Below are positions 20,787 to 29,529 of a DNA stretch of 40,841 nucleotides, piece by piece (positions within the stretch are counted from its first letter, which is position 1; each line of letters starts with the position of its first letter). This stretch comes from Clostridia bacterium. GTDB lineage: Bacteria > Bacillota > Clostridia > Oscillospirales > RGIG5299. A program made the translations under genes and the position numbers. The stretch is from the NCBI GenBank assembly GCA_017504945.1, contig JAFVQJ010000015.1, forward strand, positions 1 to 40,841, in the 5' to 3' direction. Under the pieces are notes generated by a model. That model was not told the origin of the DNA and searched no databases. It saw only the letters and a list, made by a program, of their open reading frames with translations.

Positions 20787-20829
20787 TAGTATTGAATACT
20801 ATATTACATCATATTTTAAATTTTGTCAA
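20787..20829 (-). promoter_or_regulatory. degV promoter with palindromic operator candidate
   Basis: On the minus strand TTGACA (20829-20824), 17-base spacer, TAATAT (20806-20801). A perfect palindrome TAGTATT-G-AATACTA covers 20787-20801, directly downstream of the -10 box, where a repressor would block initiation. An outer GATGTA/TACATC repeat (20783-20788 with 20805-20810) flanks it. The core resembles repressor sites of the FapR type in general form, but the identity of the regulator is not established. Confidence 0.6.
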
Positions 20830-20849
20830 GGGTTTTTCAAAATAATGTA

Positions 20850-20878
20850 TTGCGTTTTTTGAAAGTTTATGCTACAAT
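20850..20878 (+). promoter_or_regulatory. Sigma-A-type promoter for the DUF1836 gene
   Basis: TTGCGT (20850-20855), 17-base spacer, TACAAT (20873-20878), 31 bases before the ATG. Confidence 0.65.
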
Positions 20879-20909
20879 ATTTAAAAAGAATTTTGTGAGG
20901 TAGAGTAAA

Positions 20910-21563
20910 ATGCCCGATATTTCAGCGGATTTTTTCACTTGGAAAGAGAAGATAGTGTCGAAAAAGCTTCCGTCGTGGAACGAGATACCCGATATTGGTC
21001 TTTATATGGATCAGGTAATTCGTTTGATGGACGATTATCTTTCCGCATTTGAGAGCGAGGAGTCGGATGATAAGCTTATAACTCCTTCAATGATAAACAA
21101 CTACGTTAAAATGGGAATAATTCCCGCACCTGATAAGAAAAAGTATAACCGTCTGCACGTTGCGCTGCTCATCGTGGTCTGCGTTTTGAAGCAAATAATG
21201 AGCATTGCCGACATAAAGATAATATTGGATAAAAAGCTTGAAGCAACCCCGCCCGACGTCTGCTACAATAATTTCAGGGACGTGGTAAACGAGTCGGCAA
21301 TATCGGTCTTTTCGATAGTGGAGGAGCTCACCGGCGGAATAGACAAATTCGTCGAAAGCGAGGATCTTATAGATATCTCAATTCTCGTAGCGATATTTTC
21401 AAACGTCGGCAAATCAATTTCGAAAAAGATAGTTTCTTTAGAGTCTGCCGCAGACGCCGCCTTGAAGAAAAACGAGCTTTCCGAGAAGGCTGACGAAAAA
21501 AGGACCGACAAAAAAGCGGAAAAGAAAAAAGAAAAGAGCAGAGAAAAGGACGAAAAGAAATAA
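20910..21563 (+). CDS. DUF1836 domain protein (putative MerR-like regulator)
   Basis: 217 residues. Residues 15-130 match DUF1836: L-P-S-W-N-E-I-P-D-I-G-L-Y-M-D-Q-V, L-I-T-P-S-M-I-N-N-Y-V-K-M-G-I-I-P-A-P and the arginine/leucine helix K-Y-N-R-L-H-V-A-L-L. This looks like a MerR-type winged helix-turn-helix, and the L-I-T-P-S-M-I-N-N-Y-V-K part would be the recognition region. The last 35 residues are almost all Lys and Glu, a disordered, highly charged tail. The function is unproven. It starts a two-gene unit with the VanZ-like gene (12-base gap) and is divergent from degV. Confidence 0.82.
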   Translation: MPDISADFFTWKEKIVSKKLPSWNEIPDIGLYMDQVIRLMDDYLSAFESEESDDKLITPSMINNYVKMGIIPAPDKKKYNRLHVALLIVVCVLKQIMSIADIKIILDKKLEATPPDVCYNNFRDVVNESAISVFSIVEELTGGIDKFVESEDLIDISILVAIFSNVGKSISKKIVSLESAADAALKKNELSEKADEKRTDKKAEKKKEKSREKDEKK

Positions 21564-21575
21564 CGGAGGCATAAT

Positions 21576-22088
21576 ATGAAAATTTCTAAAAAGAGATTGG
21601 CTGCTTCGGTATTCTTTGCCGCTGTCGCATTGGCTGTTGCCGTGATGATATTTGCTTTTTCGGCACAGCAGAGCGACGCCTCGACAAATTTCAGCAGCAG
21701 TATTACCGCAATGATACTCTCGGTATTCCCGAGCTATAAAAACGCCGATACCGCTTCGCAGCTTGCAATGTTTGAGCTTTGGCACCCCATATTCAGAACG
21801 TTTGGGCATTTTGCCGAGTTTTTTCTGCTCGGATTTTTCACAACGCTTGCCCTGAAGGGCTTTGACGTCGGTTGGCCCTCGACCTTTTCAATGCTCGTCT
21901 GTTCGCTCTACGCCGTGACCGATGAGGTGCATCAGTATTTCGTGCCGGGCAGAGCTTGCCAGTTTGGCGATATGATAATTGATATGCTCGGCGTATTCGC
22001 GGCGGTATTTATAATTTTTCTGATTATAAACCGAAAACGGAACCGCGAAAATAAAAAGCGCTCTGAAATAGCAAAACAAAACCTGTAA
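21576..22088 (+). CDS. VanZ-like membrane protein
   Basis: 170 residues with about four membrane segments (10-31, 70-92, 98-112, 128-147). The VanZ family pattern is present: F-S-A-Q-Q-S after the first segment, F-G-H-F-A-E-F-F-L-L-G, and the block A-V-T-D-E-V-H-Q-Y-F-V-P-G-R-A with D-M-I-I-D-M-L-G. VanZ itself gives low-level teicoplanin resistance, but most members have no known role. The ATG follows AACGGAGG. It is coupled to the DUF1836 gene and ended by a strong terminator. Confidence 0.88.
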   Translation: MKISKKRLAASVFFAAVALAVAVMIFAFSAQQSDASTNFSSSITAMILSVFPSYKNADTASQLAMFELWHPIFRTFGHFAEFFLLGFFTTLALKGFDVGWPSTFSMLVCSLYAVTDEVHQYFVPGRACQFGDMIIDMLGVFAAVFIIFLIINRKRNRENKKRSEIAKQNL

Positions 22089-22119
22089 AAAATATCCACC
22101 CTCACGGGTGGATATTTTT
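22087..22119. terminator. Bidirectional intrinsic terminator
   Basis: AAAAATATCCACC (22088-22100) pairs with GGTGGATATTTTT (22107-22119), A-run and T-run flanks. It ends the VanZ gene (plus) and the polysaccharide operon (minus). Confidence 0.9.
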
Positions 22120-22124
22120 GTGTG

Positions 22125-23288
22125 TTATAGGCCTATATCGTTTAAAAAGGCGTTCATTCGGTCTGCCGTATTTCTTTCAATATTTGCATTTGCAAAAAGC
22201 TCGGTTTTAGCCATACGGGCAACGCTCGGCCTTAAAAGCATAAACCAGCGCCTGATCTGCATAAAGGGTGTAAGCCAACGGTGCTTTTCCAATATCGGAT
22301 AATACCGCTTGAGCTTGGCGTAGGGAATGAATATCCGCGAGAACAAATAGCCCAACCGTCCGCCCTTTTTGCTTTGCTGCAATGCAACGCGGTTTTCCGA
22401 AGAACCGTAAACGCCGCCGTGCAAAATGAAATCTTGCATTTTTAAGGTAAGATCGTCGTGCTCTTTGCCGCCAAACCAAACCTCACACAGCGAGCGTGAA
22501 GCATTTGCAAAAGTAAGTAAGTTACCCTTTTTAAGTAATTTATCGCGAGATGATTTTTCTGCGCTGTCTGTTTTTTCCAAAAGCCATAAGTCGATAAAAG
22601 ACCTTATCCCGCAACCGCCATTTTCAAAATGCTTTGCCATATGTGCAATATGGTAGAAATAGAAGTAAGCGTCTGTCATCTCATACCAACAGTTGCTGTT
22701 TTTACGCAATACGGCATTGTCCCAAACAGAATGTAAAACGTCAACAGCGTTTTGAGCGCGGCCCTCTTCTACTAAGTCAAAGTGAAGCTCAACGTGAACG
22801 CTTTCGGGAGTTGTTAAAGAAATATCGTGCATTGCTTCAACGTAGTTTACGGTATATTGAAGCCTTTCGGTAAGGGCGGCGATAGCTTTGTCGATATCCT
22901 CGCGATGAAGGAGAATATCAATATCACAGCTCGTCCTCATCCAAGGCTCGGGATAGTAGCTGCGCATCACGGCGCCCTTTAGGGGAACAAAAGGAATAGC
23001 AAGCTCCTCCAAAACGGCGGTAGTTTGATTAAAGGTGTGATTTATCTGCTCGTATCTGTATACTGCAGCCAAAAGCCTTTTTTTAGAGGTCGTATCGTTT
23101 GTTATAAGACCGTTATTGTTAAGAGCCAAGACAATCAGGTGAGCTAAATCGTGCTTTTGCGCTATGGCAAGTAATTTAGACTGCATATCGGGATCATACA
23201 GCAAAGCTGTTTCTTCAGACAACGGTTGTCCACAGATCGCAGAACGCAATAAGGCAAAAAATACTTGAATAATCTGTTTTTCTATCAC
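22125..23288 (-). CDS. Nucleotidyltransferase-family protein (NTP_transf_5-like)
   Basis: 387 residues from the GTG at 23288, chosen because AGAAGG lies nine bases upstream; other GTG codons nearby overlap the ribosome site. The core is P-L-K-G-A-V-M (about 100-106) followed by S-C-D-I-D-I-L-L (about 119-126), where the two aspartates would bind metal, as in the uncharacterised nucleotidyltransferase family often found in polysaccharide and peptide clusters. The N-terminal 80 residues are helical. It is the last gene of the surface-polysaccharide operon. Its reaction is unknown. Confidence 0.75.
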   Translation of the reverse strand: MIEKQIIQVFFALLRSAICGQPLSEETALLYDPDMQSKLLAIAQKHDLAHLIVLALNNNGLITNDTTSKKRLLAAVYRYEQINHTFNQTTAVLEELAIPFVPLKGAVMRSYYPEPWMRTSCDIDILLHREDIDKAIAALTERLQYTVNYVEAMHDISLTTPESVHVELHFDLVEEGRAQNAVDVLHSVWDNAVLRKNSNCWYEMTDAYFYFYHIAHMAKHFENGGCGIRSFIDLWLLEKTDSAEKSSRDKLLKKGNLLTFANASRSLCEVWFGGKEHDDLTLKMQDFILHGGVYGSSENRVALQQSKKGGRLGYLFSRIFIPYAKLKRYYPILEKHRWLTPFMQIRRWFMLLRPSVARMAKTELFANANIERNTADRMNAFLNDIGL

Positions 23289-23321
23289 GGACACCACCCT
23301 TCTATAACAGTTAATATGTTG

Positions 23322-24413
23322 TTATTTTTCCAAAATATCCGCAATTCTCTTGCAGGCAAAGCCGTCGCCGTAGGGATTGCTTGCCTTCGACATTGCATCG
23401 TAAGCGGCTTGATCCTCAAGTAAAAGCTTGAAGTTTTCGTATATTACCTGCTCGTCGGTGCCGACAAGCTTAAGCGTTCCCGCCTTGATTCCCTCGGGAC
23501 GCTCGGTGGTATCTCTCATAACCAGAACGGGCTTGCCAAGAGATGGAGCCTCCTCCTGAATACCGCCGCTGTCGGTAAGTATCATATAGCTGCGGGCAAG
23601 GAAGTTATGGAAATCCAAAACCTCAAGAGGCTCGATTATACGTATTCTGTCGCATCCGCCGAGCTCCTCGTCGGCAGCCTTGCGAACGATGGGATTCATA
23701 TGTATGGGATAGATCGCCTTAACGTCGGGATGCTCGTCCATAACGCGACGGATCGCTCTGAACATATTCTTCATAGGCTCGCCGAGATTTTCGCGGCGAT
23801 GGGCGGTTATCATAATAAGACGGCTGTCGCTCGCCCAATCCAATTCGGGATGAGAGTAATCCTCGCGGACGGTAGTTTTAAGCGCGTCGATAGCGGTGTT
23901 GCCGGTGATGTAGATGCTGCTCTCGTCCTTGCCTTCTTTAACGAGATTTGCTTTTGAAAGCTCGGTGGGTGCAAAGTTGTATTTTGAGATGATCGACACT
24001 GCCTGACGGTTAAACTCCTCGGGATAGGGACTGTAAATATTGTAGGTGCGAAGACCTGCCTCGACGTGACCTATTGCGATCTGCTTATAGAAGCAGGCAA
24101 GCGCCGTTACGAAGGTGGTGGAGGTGTCGCCGTGGACGAGAACGACGTCGGGCTTGACCTCGTCGAGAACGTCGCCTATTCTTGAAAGAATATTGGTGGT
24201 GATATCAAAGAGAGTTTGCCCCGATTTCATAATGGAAAGATCGTAATCGGGAACGACACCGAAGGTATCAAGGACCATATCGAGCATCTGACGGTGCTGA
24301 CCGGTCACACAGACGACGGTTTTAATATTTTCTCTTGATTTCAGCTCATTTACGAGCGGACACATTTTAATGGCTTCGGGGCGGGTGCCAAAGACAAGCA
24401 TTACTGTTTTCAT
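23322..24413 (-). CDS. wecB: UDP-N-acetylglucosamine 2-epimerase (non-hydrolysing)
   Basis: 363 residues from the ATG at 24413, preceded by AAGGAG. Family motifs: G-T-R-P-E-A-I-K-M-C-P-L at the N-terminus, V-H-G-D-T-S-T-T-F (about 90-98), G-H-V-E-A-G-L-R-T and the C-terminal T-D-S-G-G-I-Q-E-E. It converts UDP-GlcNAc to UDP-ManNAc. With WecC, encoded upstream in the same operon, it makes UDP-ManNAcA, an acidic building block. Being late in the operon and apart from wecC is unusual, though both are on one transcript. Confidence 0.95.
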   Translation of the reverse strand: MKTVMLVFGTRPEAIKMCPLVNELKSRENIKTVVCVTGQHRQMLDMVLDTFGVVPDYDLSIMKSGQTLFDITTNILSRIGDVLDEVKPDVVLVHGDTSTTFVTALACFYKQIAIGHVEAGLRTYNIYSPYPEEFNRQAVSIISKYNFAPTELSKANLVKEGKDESSIYITGNTAIDALKTTVREDYSHPELDWASDSRLIMITAHRRENLGEPMKNMFRAIRRVMDEHPDVKAIYPIHMNPIVRKAADEELGGCDRIRIIEPLEVLDFHNFLARSYMILTDSGGIQEEAPSLGKPVLVMRDTTERPEGIKAGTLKLVGTDEQVIYENFKLLLEDQAAYDAMSKASNPYGDGFACKRIADILEK

Positions 24414-24482
24414 ATTTTTCTCCTTTATTTTACAAACGGCTATTGATATCAATTCAAAAGCTCAATTATCAATGAGATTTCC

Positions 24483-25583
24483 TTAAAACCCGTTAGCCAA
24501 AAGCTCTTCCCATCGCTCTTTTGCCGCATTCCAGCTCATATTTTCTTCAAGTATGCGCACCGAGTTGTAATCCTCGCCGACCTTCTTGCCGTCGACAATC
24601 TCAATAAGATATTTGAGCAAACCATCATATTCGGAAAAGACAAGTGATTTTATTCCAAACTCCTTATATTCCGGATATTCGAGCCAACTTGCATTCAGCA
24701 ACACGGCACCTGCATAAAGTGCCTCAAGAACACTTGCAGACAAGCTATCGGTGGTTTGAGCGTTGATAAAATAATCAACACCGCACCACATTTTTGCCAT
24801 CTCATCATTGTTCATAAATTCGGTAAAACAGCTGTATTCTATTCCAAGACTCTCCAATTTGTTTTTAACCGTTGTCAAATATTCCGTTGTTGCCCCGTAG
24901 GTCATTGGCACAAAAATCCTGATTTTTTCTTTTTGCTTTTTATCAAGGTTGCCAAACAAATCAAGCACCTGTATATGATTATGTTCTTTTATTCCGCTGT
25001 AGCCAACGCAAAAAACAATCTTTTCACTATTTCTTTTATATTTTTTCTTTTGATCTTTTATATTTTCAAACGCCGAAATGCCAAATCGGATAATTTCTGC
25101 GGAATCGGTTTTGGGATATTTTTCTTGGAAGGCATTAGCCAGCATTGCACTGCCGACCACGTGCTTGGTCGGATTACGAAGTAAAATACGGTTTAAAAGA
25201 AGATCCGTTTTACTTTTTCGCAGTAAATCGCTTCCGGCGTAATATACGACCGTTTTGGTATTTTCACCTTTTAATTTTTGAGTTATCCGAAGATCTCTGT
25301 GATTTACGAAAATATTTACGATCACGTCGTAATTTTTCCAACTATTCTTCTCCACAATGCGTTTTGCACTGTTCATAACGCGAGCAAACGGGATTTTTTT
25401 CGCAAGCCCAACAGGTCCGAATTCCTTATGTACGGTAACGCCTTCAGCCTTATAAAAATCACTGTATTTGCATTGTGCTTCGTTTCCGACAACGTCCACT
25501 TCGTAACCTATAGGCAGCAAAACGTATTCAATATATTCCTTTACCCATTTGGAATTGATATTTCCAAGCACTAAAGCATTCAT
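24483..25583 (-). CDS. Glycosyltransferase (GT4/GT1 type)
   Basis: 366 residues. The ATG at 25583 overlaps the flippase stop by four bases and is preceded by GAAAGGA; a longer open frame enters the flippase gene. The C-terminal half has G-Y-S-G-I-K-E-H-N-H (about 205), then the donor-site region I-N-A-Q-T-T-D-S-L-S-A-S-V-L-E-A (about 285-300), resembling family GT4 E-x7-E. The closest likeness is to the Fuc4NAc- and WecF-like group (T-T-D-S-L-S), but the sugar is not predictable. The A+T-rich sequence and Lys/Asn-rich protein differ from the flanking housekeeping genes. Confidence 0.8.
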   Translation of the reverse strand: MNALVLGNINSKWVKEYIEYVLLPIGYEVDVVGNEAQCKYSDFYKAEGVTVHKEFGPVGLAKKIPFARVMNSAKRIVEKNSWKNYDVIVNIFVNHRDLRITQKLKGENTKTVVYYAGSDLLRKSKTDLLLNRILLRNPTKHVVGSAMLANAFQEKYPKTDSAEIIRFGISAFENIKDQKKKYKRNSEKIVFCVGYSGIKEHNHIQVLDLFGNLDKKQKEKIRIFVPMTYGATTEYLTTVKNKLESLGIEYSCFTEFMNNDEMAKMWCGVDYFINAQTTDSLSASVLEALYAGAVLLNASWLEYPEYKEFGIKSLVFSEYDGLLKYLIEIVDGKKVGEDYNSVRILEENMSWNAAKERWEELLANGF

Positions 25584-26863
25584 TGGGCTTTTTCCTTTCT
25601 CAAAAACGTGTATATGAGATAGCCGGTACTTATCATTCCGGAAACAACAACGGTAATAAGAGTTGCAAGTGCCGCACCGGTTGAGTGCCATGCTTGAATC
25701 ATTATAACGTTCAATGCGGTGTTCATAGCACACGCCAAAACCGAAATAAACAAATTGAATTTCAGCTTCCTTTGAGTTGTAAGCAGAATTCCCGCAATCG
25801 AACGAAACGTTGCCGAGAAAAAGTAACTGCAGCTCAAAATCCTAAAAGGAACGAGCGCGTCCAAATACTGCTCTCCGAAAAAAACGAGAATTATAGGCTT
25901 TGCAAAAATAAACATAGCGGCGGAAACTGCAAAATTAAAGAGACCGAACAGCAATACCAGCCTTTTATAATTTCGCAAAAGCCATGCTCTGTTATCCTTA
26001 TTTCTTGTAAAATACGGATATAAAAACACCATGACTGCTTGAGGAATAAACTGCATCGCCGTGGGAATATGAGTTGCTATTTTGTACGAGGCTATCATAC
26101 TGCTGTCTATAATTACCTGCCCCAATACAAAAATATCCAACAAATACATAAGCCTGCTCAAGCCGTTATTCAGCATTGAAATGGACGCAATAGATAGAAG
26201 GCTCTTTTTTGTCTCTTTGTTTAAACTGCAATTGCCGATATCTAGCTTTATTCCGTATTTTTTATAAGCAACGATAACCGAAATAATATGCGCTATGTAT
26301 GCCGCAAGAATCAGACCGATCGACTTAAATAAAACGGCGAATATACACGATAACGCAAATATAACGATACTGTTAAGAGTATTGAGCCTTGAATACTCAA
26401 CGTTTCTTGTCTCGATTCTCAAATAGGTAAGCTGAAGCTCGTTAACAATTACAACAATAGGCAGTCCCGCCATAAGAACGAGCAAAAATCCAGCATTTTC
26501 ATACGGCATCGGAACGAAGGCTCCGACTAAAGTTATAATTACCGCAACTATAAGATTTACCGTAACACCAAACTTTAAGCTGTAACGATACAAAACATCC
26601 TTCTCATTTTTATCGGCAGTTTCGCTTCCGAGTTGCAAAAACGCTGACATAACTCCCAATCCGCTGAGTATCAAAAAGAACGAATAGAGGTTATGCGAAT
26701 AGGAATAGACGCCGTATTCGGCTTTACTGACTATTCTTACTATTACCCACGTGCTTGCAAATCCGATGATCTTGTTTATGGTGCTTGATCCGAAAATATG
26801 GAAAAATCCCTTGGTCTTCAATTTTGCAAGTAAGGACAAAAACATTTTTTTCAGTTTATTCAT
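25580..26863 (-). CDS. Oligosaccharide flippase (Wzx-like)
   Basis: 427 residues with about 12 membrane segments. The start F-F-H-I-F-G-S-S-T-I-N-K-I-I-G-F-A-S-T-W and R-I-V-S-K-A-E-Y-G-V-Y-S-Y are typical of polysaccharide_synt-type flippases (Wzx). It would turn undecaprenyl-linked repeat units to the outer face of the membrane, working with the polymerase encoded just upstream. The ribosome site is weak (AAGAG). It overlaps the following glycosyltransferase gene. Confidence 0.88.
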   Translation of the reverse strand: MNKLKKMFLSLLAKLKTKGFFHIFGSSTINKIIGFASTWVIVRIVSKAEYGVYSYSHNLYSFFLILSGLGVMSAFLQLGSETADKNEKDVLYRYSLKFGVTVNLIVAVIITLVGAFVPMPYENAGFLLVLMAGLPIVVIVNELQLTYLRIETRNVEYSRLNTLNSIVIFALSCIFAVLFKSIGLILAAYIAHIISVIVAYKKYGIKLDIGNCSLNKETKKSLLSIASISMLNNGLSRLMYLLDIFVLGQVIIDSSMIASYKIATHIPTAMQFIPQAVMVFLYPYFTRNKDNRAWLLRNYKRLVLLFGLFNFAVSAAMFIFAKPIILVFFGEQYLDALVPFRILSCSYFFSATFRSIAGILLTTQRKLKFNLFISVLACAMNTALNVIMIQAWHSTGAALATLITVVVSGMISTGYLIYTFLRKEKAQ

Positions 26864-26889
26864 CGGTCACACTCTTTTAAGAATTACAC

Positions 26890-28329
26890 TTATTTTGCCA
26901 ATTTGATCTTATTTCCGAGGTTATTTATATACGAGAATATCAATAGCCATAACGGCAAGCTGCTGAAGCTGTGAAGCATGAGCTGTACGTTATTGCAGAA
27001 AACACCCATCGCTACCATTGTTACTATACTGAAAATTGCATATACCTGCAATAAATCGTTTATTCTGTACATACATCTTTCAAAGAAAGCAAGCAGTTTA
27101 ATGTTAAAAACAATGAACAACGGTTCAATGATCCAACAAATAATATCGCCGACATAAAGAGATGCCAGACTGTGATTAGGTAAAATATACGAAAGTCCGC
27201 CAATGGAAGCAACATACAACTCACCAGTGCTTTGACCGCTGCTTACCGCATTCAATACAAACCTTAAAAATGGCAGAGTGGAAAAGAGATCGCAGCTTAA
27301 AACAAGATCCTTGGCAAAAGTCATAAAATTGACTTGGCTGCGAACGGATTCAAAGTTCATTCGTGCATTTGCCAATATTGAAGGCCCTGTGGTATAAAGC
27401 TCTGCCATTTTGGAATAGTCGGCAATATTGACGGAAGAAAGACTGGATCCTACTTCGTATCGAAGAGTTCCTTCCATAAATACCGTAGCGACAAGAACAA
27501 TACCGCCTACGCCGAAAATAACACTGAAAAACTTTTTGCTTTGAGGAAAAGCATATCTCAATACAAAGAAAGAAGCGATGATAAGTACCGCAAGGTCGGT
27601 ACGCTCTCTGTATTCAAAAAACATAGTATTTAAAATTGCTGCAGCAAGAGAAATAATTACAGGGAGAATTCTAAACGAGGTTTTGTTGTACATTAGCTTC
27701 ATTAAAGAAACTATGATCAAAAAAGCTATTGCTTTTACAATATTAAAAGCCATCATATCGTAGCCGAAAACGATATCGTTATTATCGACTCGCGTAAACC
27801 AAGTGGAAAGGTTTGAAACGATGTTATCCCAATGTCCTCTGAACATAATAAGAATAATGAGAAGGACGGCAAAAATAGCGCCTAACCAAGACAAACGGAA
27901 TGTTACTTGGGACGGATCGTAGTTGACTTTTTTCTTGATCTGTTCTTTTTTTGCAAGATGCTTTGGCCAAACGATTTTTATTGTCAGCATTAAGATTATA
28001 AGCTCAAAAATCTCAACAAAAATTGCATACATATAATCTGAATCTCTTGCCATAATGGTCGAAACGGTCGATTGACTGACTACGATCAATATCGGTGTGA
28101 CGATATATCTCACGAACGAAGTTGCATACAGTATAACGAGTCCAAAGCTGTGCAAGCAATAGGAGTATTCTTTTGAAAAAAATAAAATTGTGAAAGCAAA
28201 GGTCAACGGCAAAAGAAACAGGCAAGACAGACCCTCGTTCGGAACGTCGCTAAAACCAACAAACAGAGAGATAAGTGTAGATAAAATGAATGGAATTATC
28301 GTGCCGAGACCATAAATTTTTATTTTCAT
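26890..28329 (-). CDS. Polysaccharide polymerase-like membrane protein (Wzy-like)
   Basis: 479 residues with about 12 membrane segments, and a large central extracytoplasmic loop (about residues 290-350) containing charged residues. Size, topology, low sequence complexity and place next to a Wzx gene fit an O-antigen/capsule polymerase. No motif is strong enough to prove it. Either of two adjacent ATG codons could start it; GAGGA is better spaced for the second (28329). Confidence 0.75.
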   Translation of the reverse strand: MKIKIYGLGTIIPFILSTLISLFVGFSDVPNEGLSCLFLLPLTFAFTILFFSKEYSYCLHSFGLVILYATSFVRYIVTPILIVVSQSTVSTIMARDSDYMYAIFVEIFELIILMLTIKIVWPKHLAKKEQIKKKVNYDPSQVTFRLSWLGAIFAVLLIILIMFRGHWDNIVSNLSTWFTRVDNNDIVFGYDMMAFNIVKAIAFLIIVSLMKLMYNKTSFRILPVIISLAAAILNTMFFEYRERTDLAVLIIASFFVLRYAFPQSKKFFSVIFGVGGIVLVATVFMEGTLRYEVGSSLSSVNIADYSKMAELYTTGPSILANARMNFESVRSQVNFMTFAKDLVLSCDLFSTLPFLRFVLNAVSSGQSTGELYVASIGGLSYILPNHSLASLYVGDIICWIIEPLFIVFNIKLLAFFERCMYRINDLLQVYAIFSIVTMVAMGVFCNNVQLMLHSFSSLPLWLLIFSYINNLGNKIKLAK

Positions 28330-28369
28330 CATTTTTCCTCATTACAGATGTTATTAAAACAGCAAAAAA

Positions 28370-29524
28370 TCACTCCAAAATTTTTTCAACGACGCAGTCG
28401 GCGCTCATCTCTTTATAAGGAGTCCATTTTTCATTACTCGTCATTATACGCGTAATAGCTTCGATTATATCTTCTTTTCTGTTTCTGCAGGTATAATATC
28501 TGTTAAAAGATTCTATAAATCCGTGCATTTGCTCGGCAAAGTCGCCGTCTTCTATAACCAAAACGGGTTTATTGTAAGCAGCATAATGATAAAGCTTGCC
28601 GGGAATTTGGGTTCCGCTTTTATTTAAAACACAAACGAATAAGTCGGTTTTTGCTTCAAACGAGCTTATATCTCCTCGCGGATAGACCTTGATATTTTCC
28701 GTTTCCTCAAGCGTAAGATCGGAGTTGCCAACTATATTGAGAGCTACCGTATTCCCCATTTGTGCACATGCATCGTAGAGCGGAATAATATTTCGTACGT
28801 TTGAGGGATAGGCGCCGTAATATCCTACAGTGAAGACGCCCTCGTTTTCGGGATATATCTTCTCTTCCAAATACGCAGTTGGCGTGAAGATCATCTTATC
28901 CCTGTACTTTGGGTAGAGCCGTTGCTCCTGCTCTAAGGTAAAGGGCGAAGTATAAACGATCTTATCTGCAATTTTCAAGAAATTCTTTTCTATGATTTTA
29001 TATACGAATCTGGGATAAATGGATTTGTTTGTAATATCGCCGTAAAGCGGATCACCCCAATATTCAATCAGTTTATTGCAGGTAAGCCCTTGCTCAATAA
29101 GCCTTTTTGCCGCAATATGTGTGGTTTTCGGATCGGAAACGGCAACAACGTATTCATATTCCTTTGAAGGAAGAATATCTATTTTTATGTTCTTTGCAAT
29201 AGCACCGGTATAGTTGTAAAGCGAAAAGGTATGATAAATTTTACGCAGTACCTTAACGGCGTTTTGCTTTAATCCGGTTTTTGCGCCCGATACAATTGAG
29301 TTATACGCCTTATTGGGATTGGCATAGATGATATTAACGTCTTTTAAAAAGTCATATTCTTTTTCGTTTACAACGTGTGTTGCACTCGTCTGCAGAGTGA
29401 GCATATCGACCTTAAAGCCCTTTTCAATAAGGCCCTTGACTACGGCAAGCGCTCTCAGCATAGATGAGTCCAAACCCTTAACGGGAGATAACTTTATTAA
29501 TAACACACGTTTATTATTTATCAC
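28370..29524 (-). CDS. Glycosyltransferase (GT4-like)
   Basis: 384 residues from the GTG at 29524: GAGGT lies 7-8 bases upstream and the gene begins five bases after the preceding stop. N-terminal half: K-R-V-L-L-I-K-L-S-P-V-K-G-L-D-S-S-M-L-R, the nucleotide-binding half typical of GT-B enzymes, with E-Y-W-G-D-P-L-Y-G-D in the acceptor side. C-terminal half: G-Y-Y-G-A-Y-P-S-N-V-R, N-I-V-G-N and Q-I-P-G-K-L-Y-H-Y-A-A as donor-site elements. Specificity unknown. Confidence 0.8.
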   Translation of the reverse strand: MINNKRVLLIKLSPVKGLDSSMLRALAVVKGLIEKGFKVDMLTLQTSATHVVNEKEYDFLKDVNIIYANPNKAYNSIVSGAKTGLKQNAVKVLRKIYHTFSLYNYTGAIAKNIKIDILPSKEYEYVVAVSDPKTTHIAAKRLIEQGLTCNKLIEYWGDPLYGDITNKSIYPRFVYKIIEKNFLKIADKIVYTSPFTLEQEQRLYPKYRDKMIFTPTAYLEEKIYPENEGVFTVGYYGAYPSNVRNIIPLYDACAQMGNTVALNIVGNSDLTLEETENIKVYPRGDISSFEAKTDLFVCVLNKSGTQIPGKLYHYAAYNKPVLVIEDGDFAEQMHGFIESFNRYYTCRNRKEDIIEAITRIMTSNEKWTPYKEMSADCVVEKILE

Positions 29525-29529
29525 GTTTA

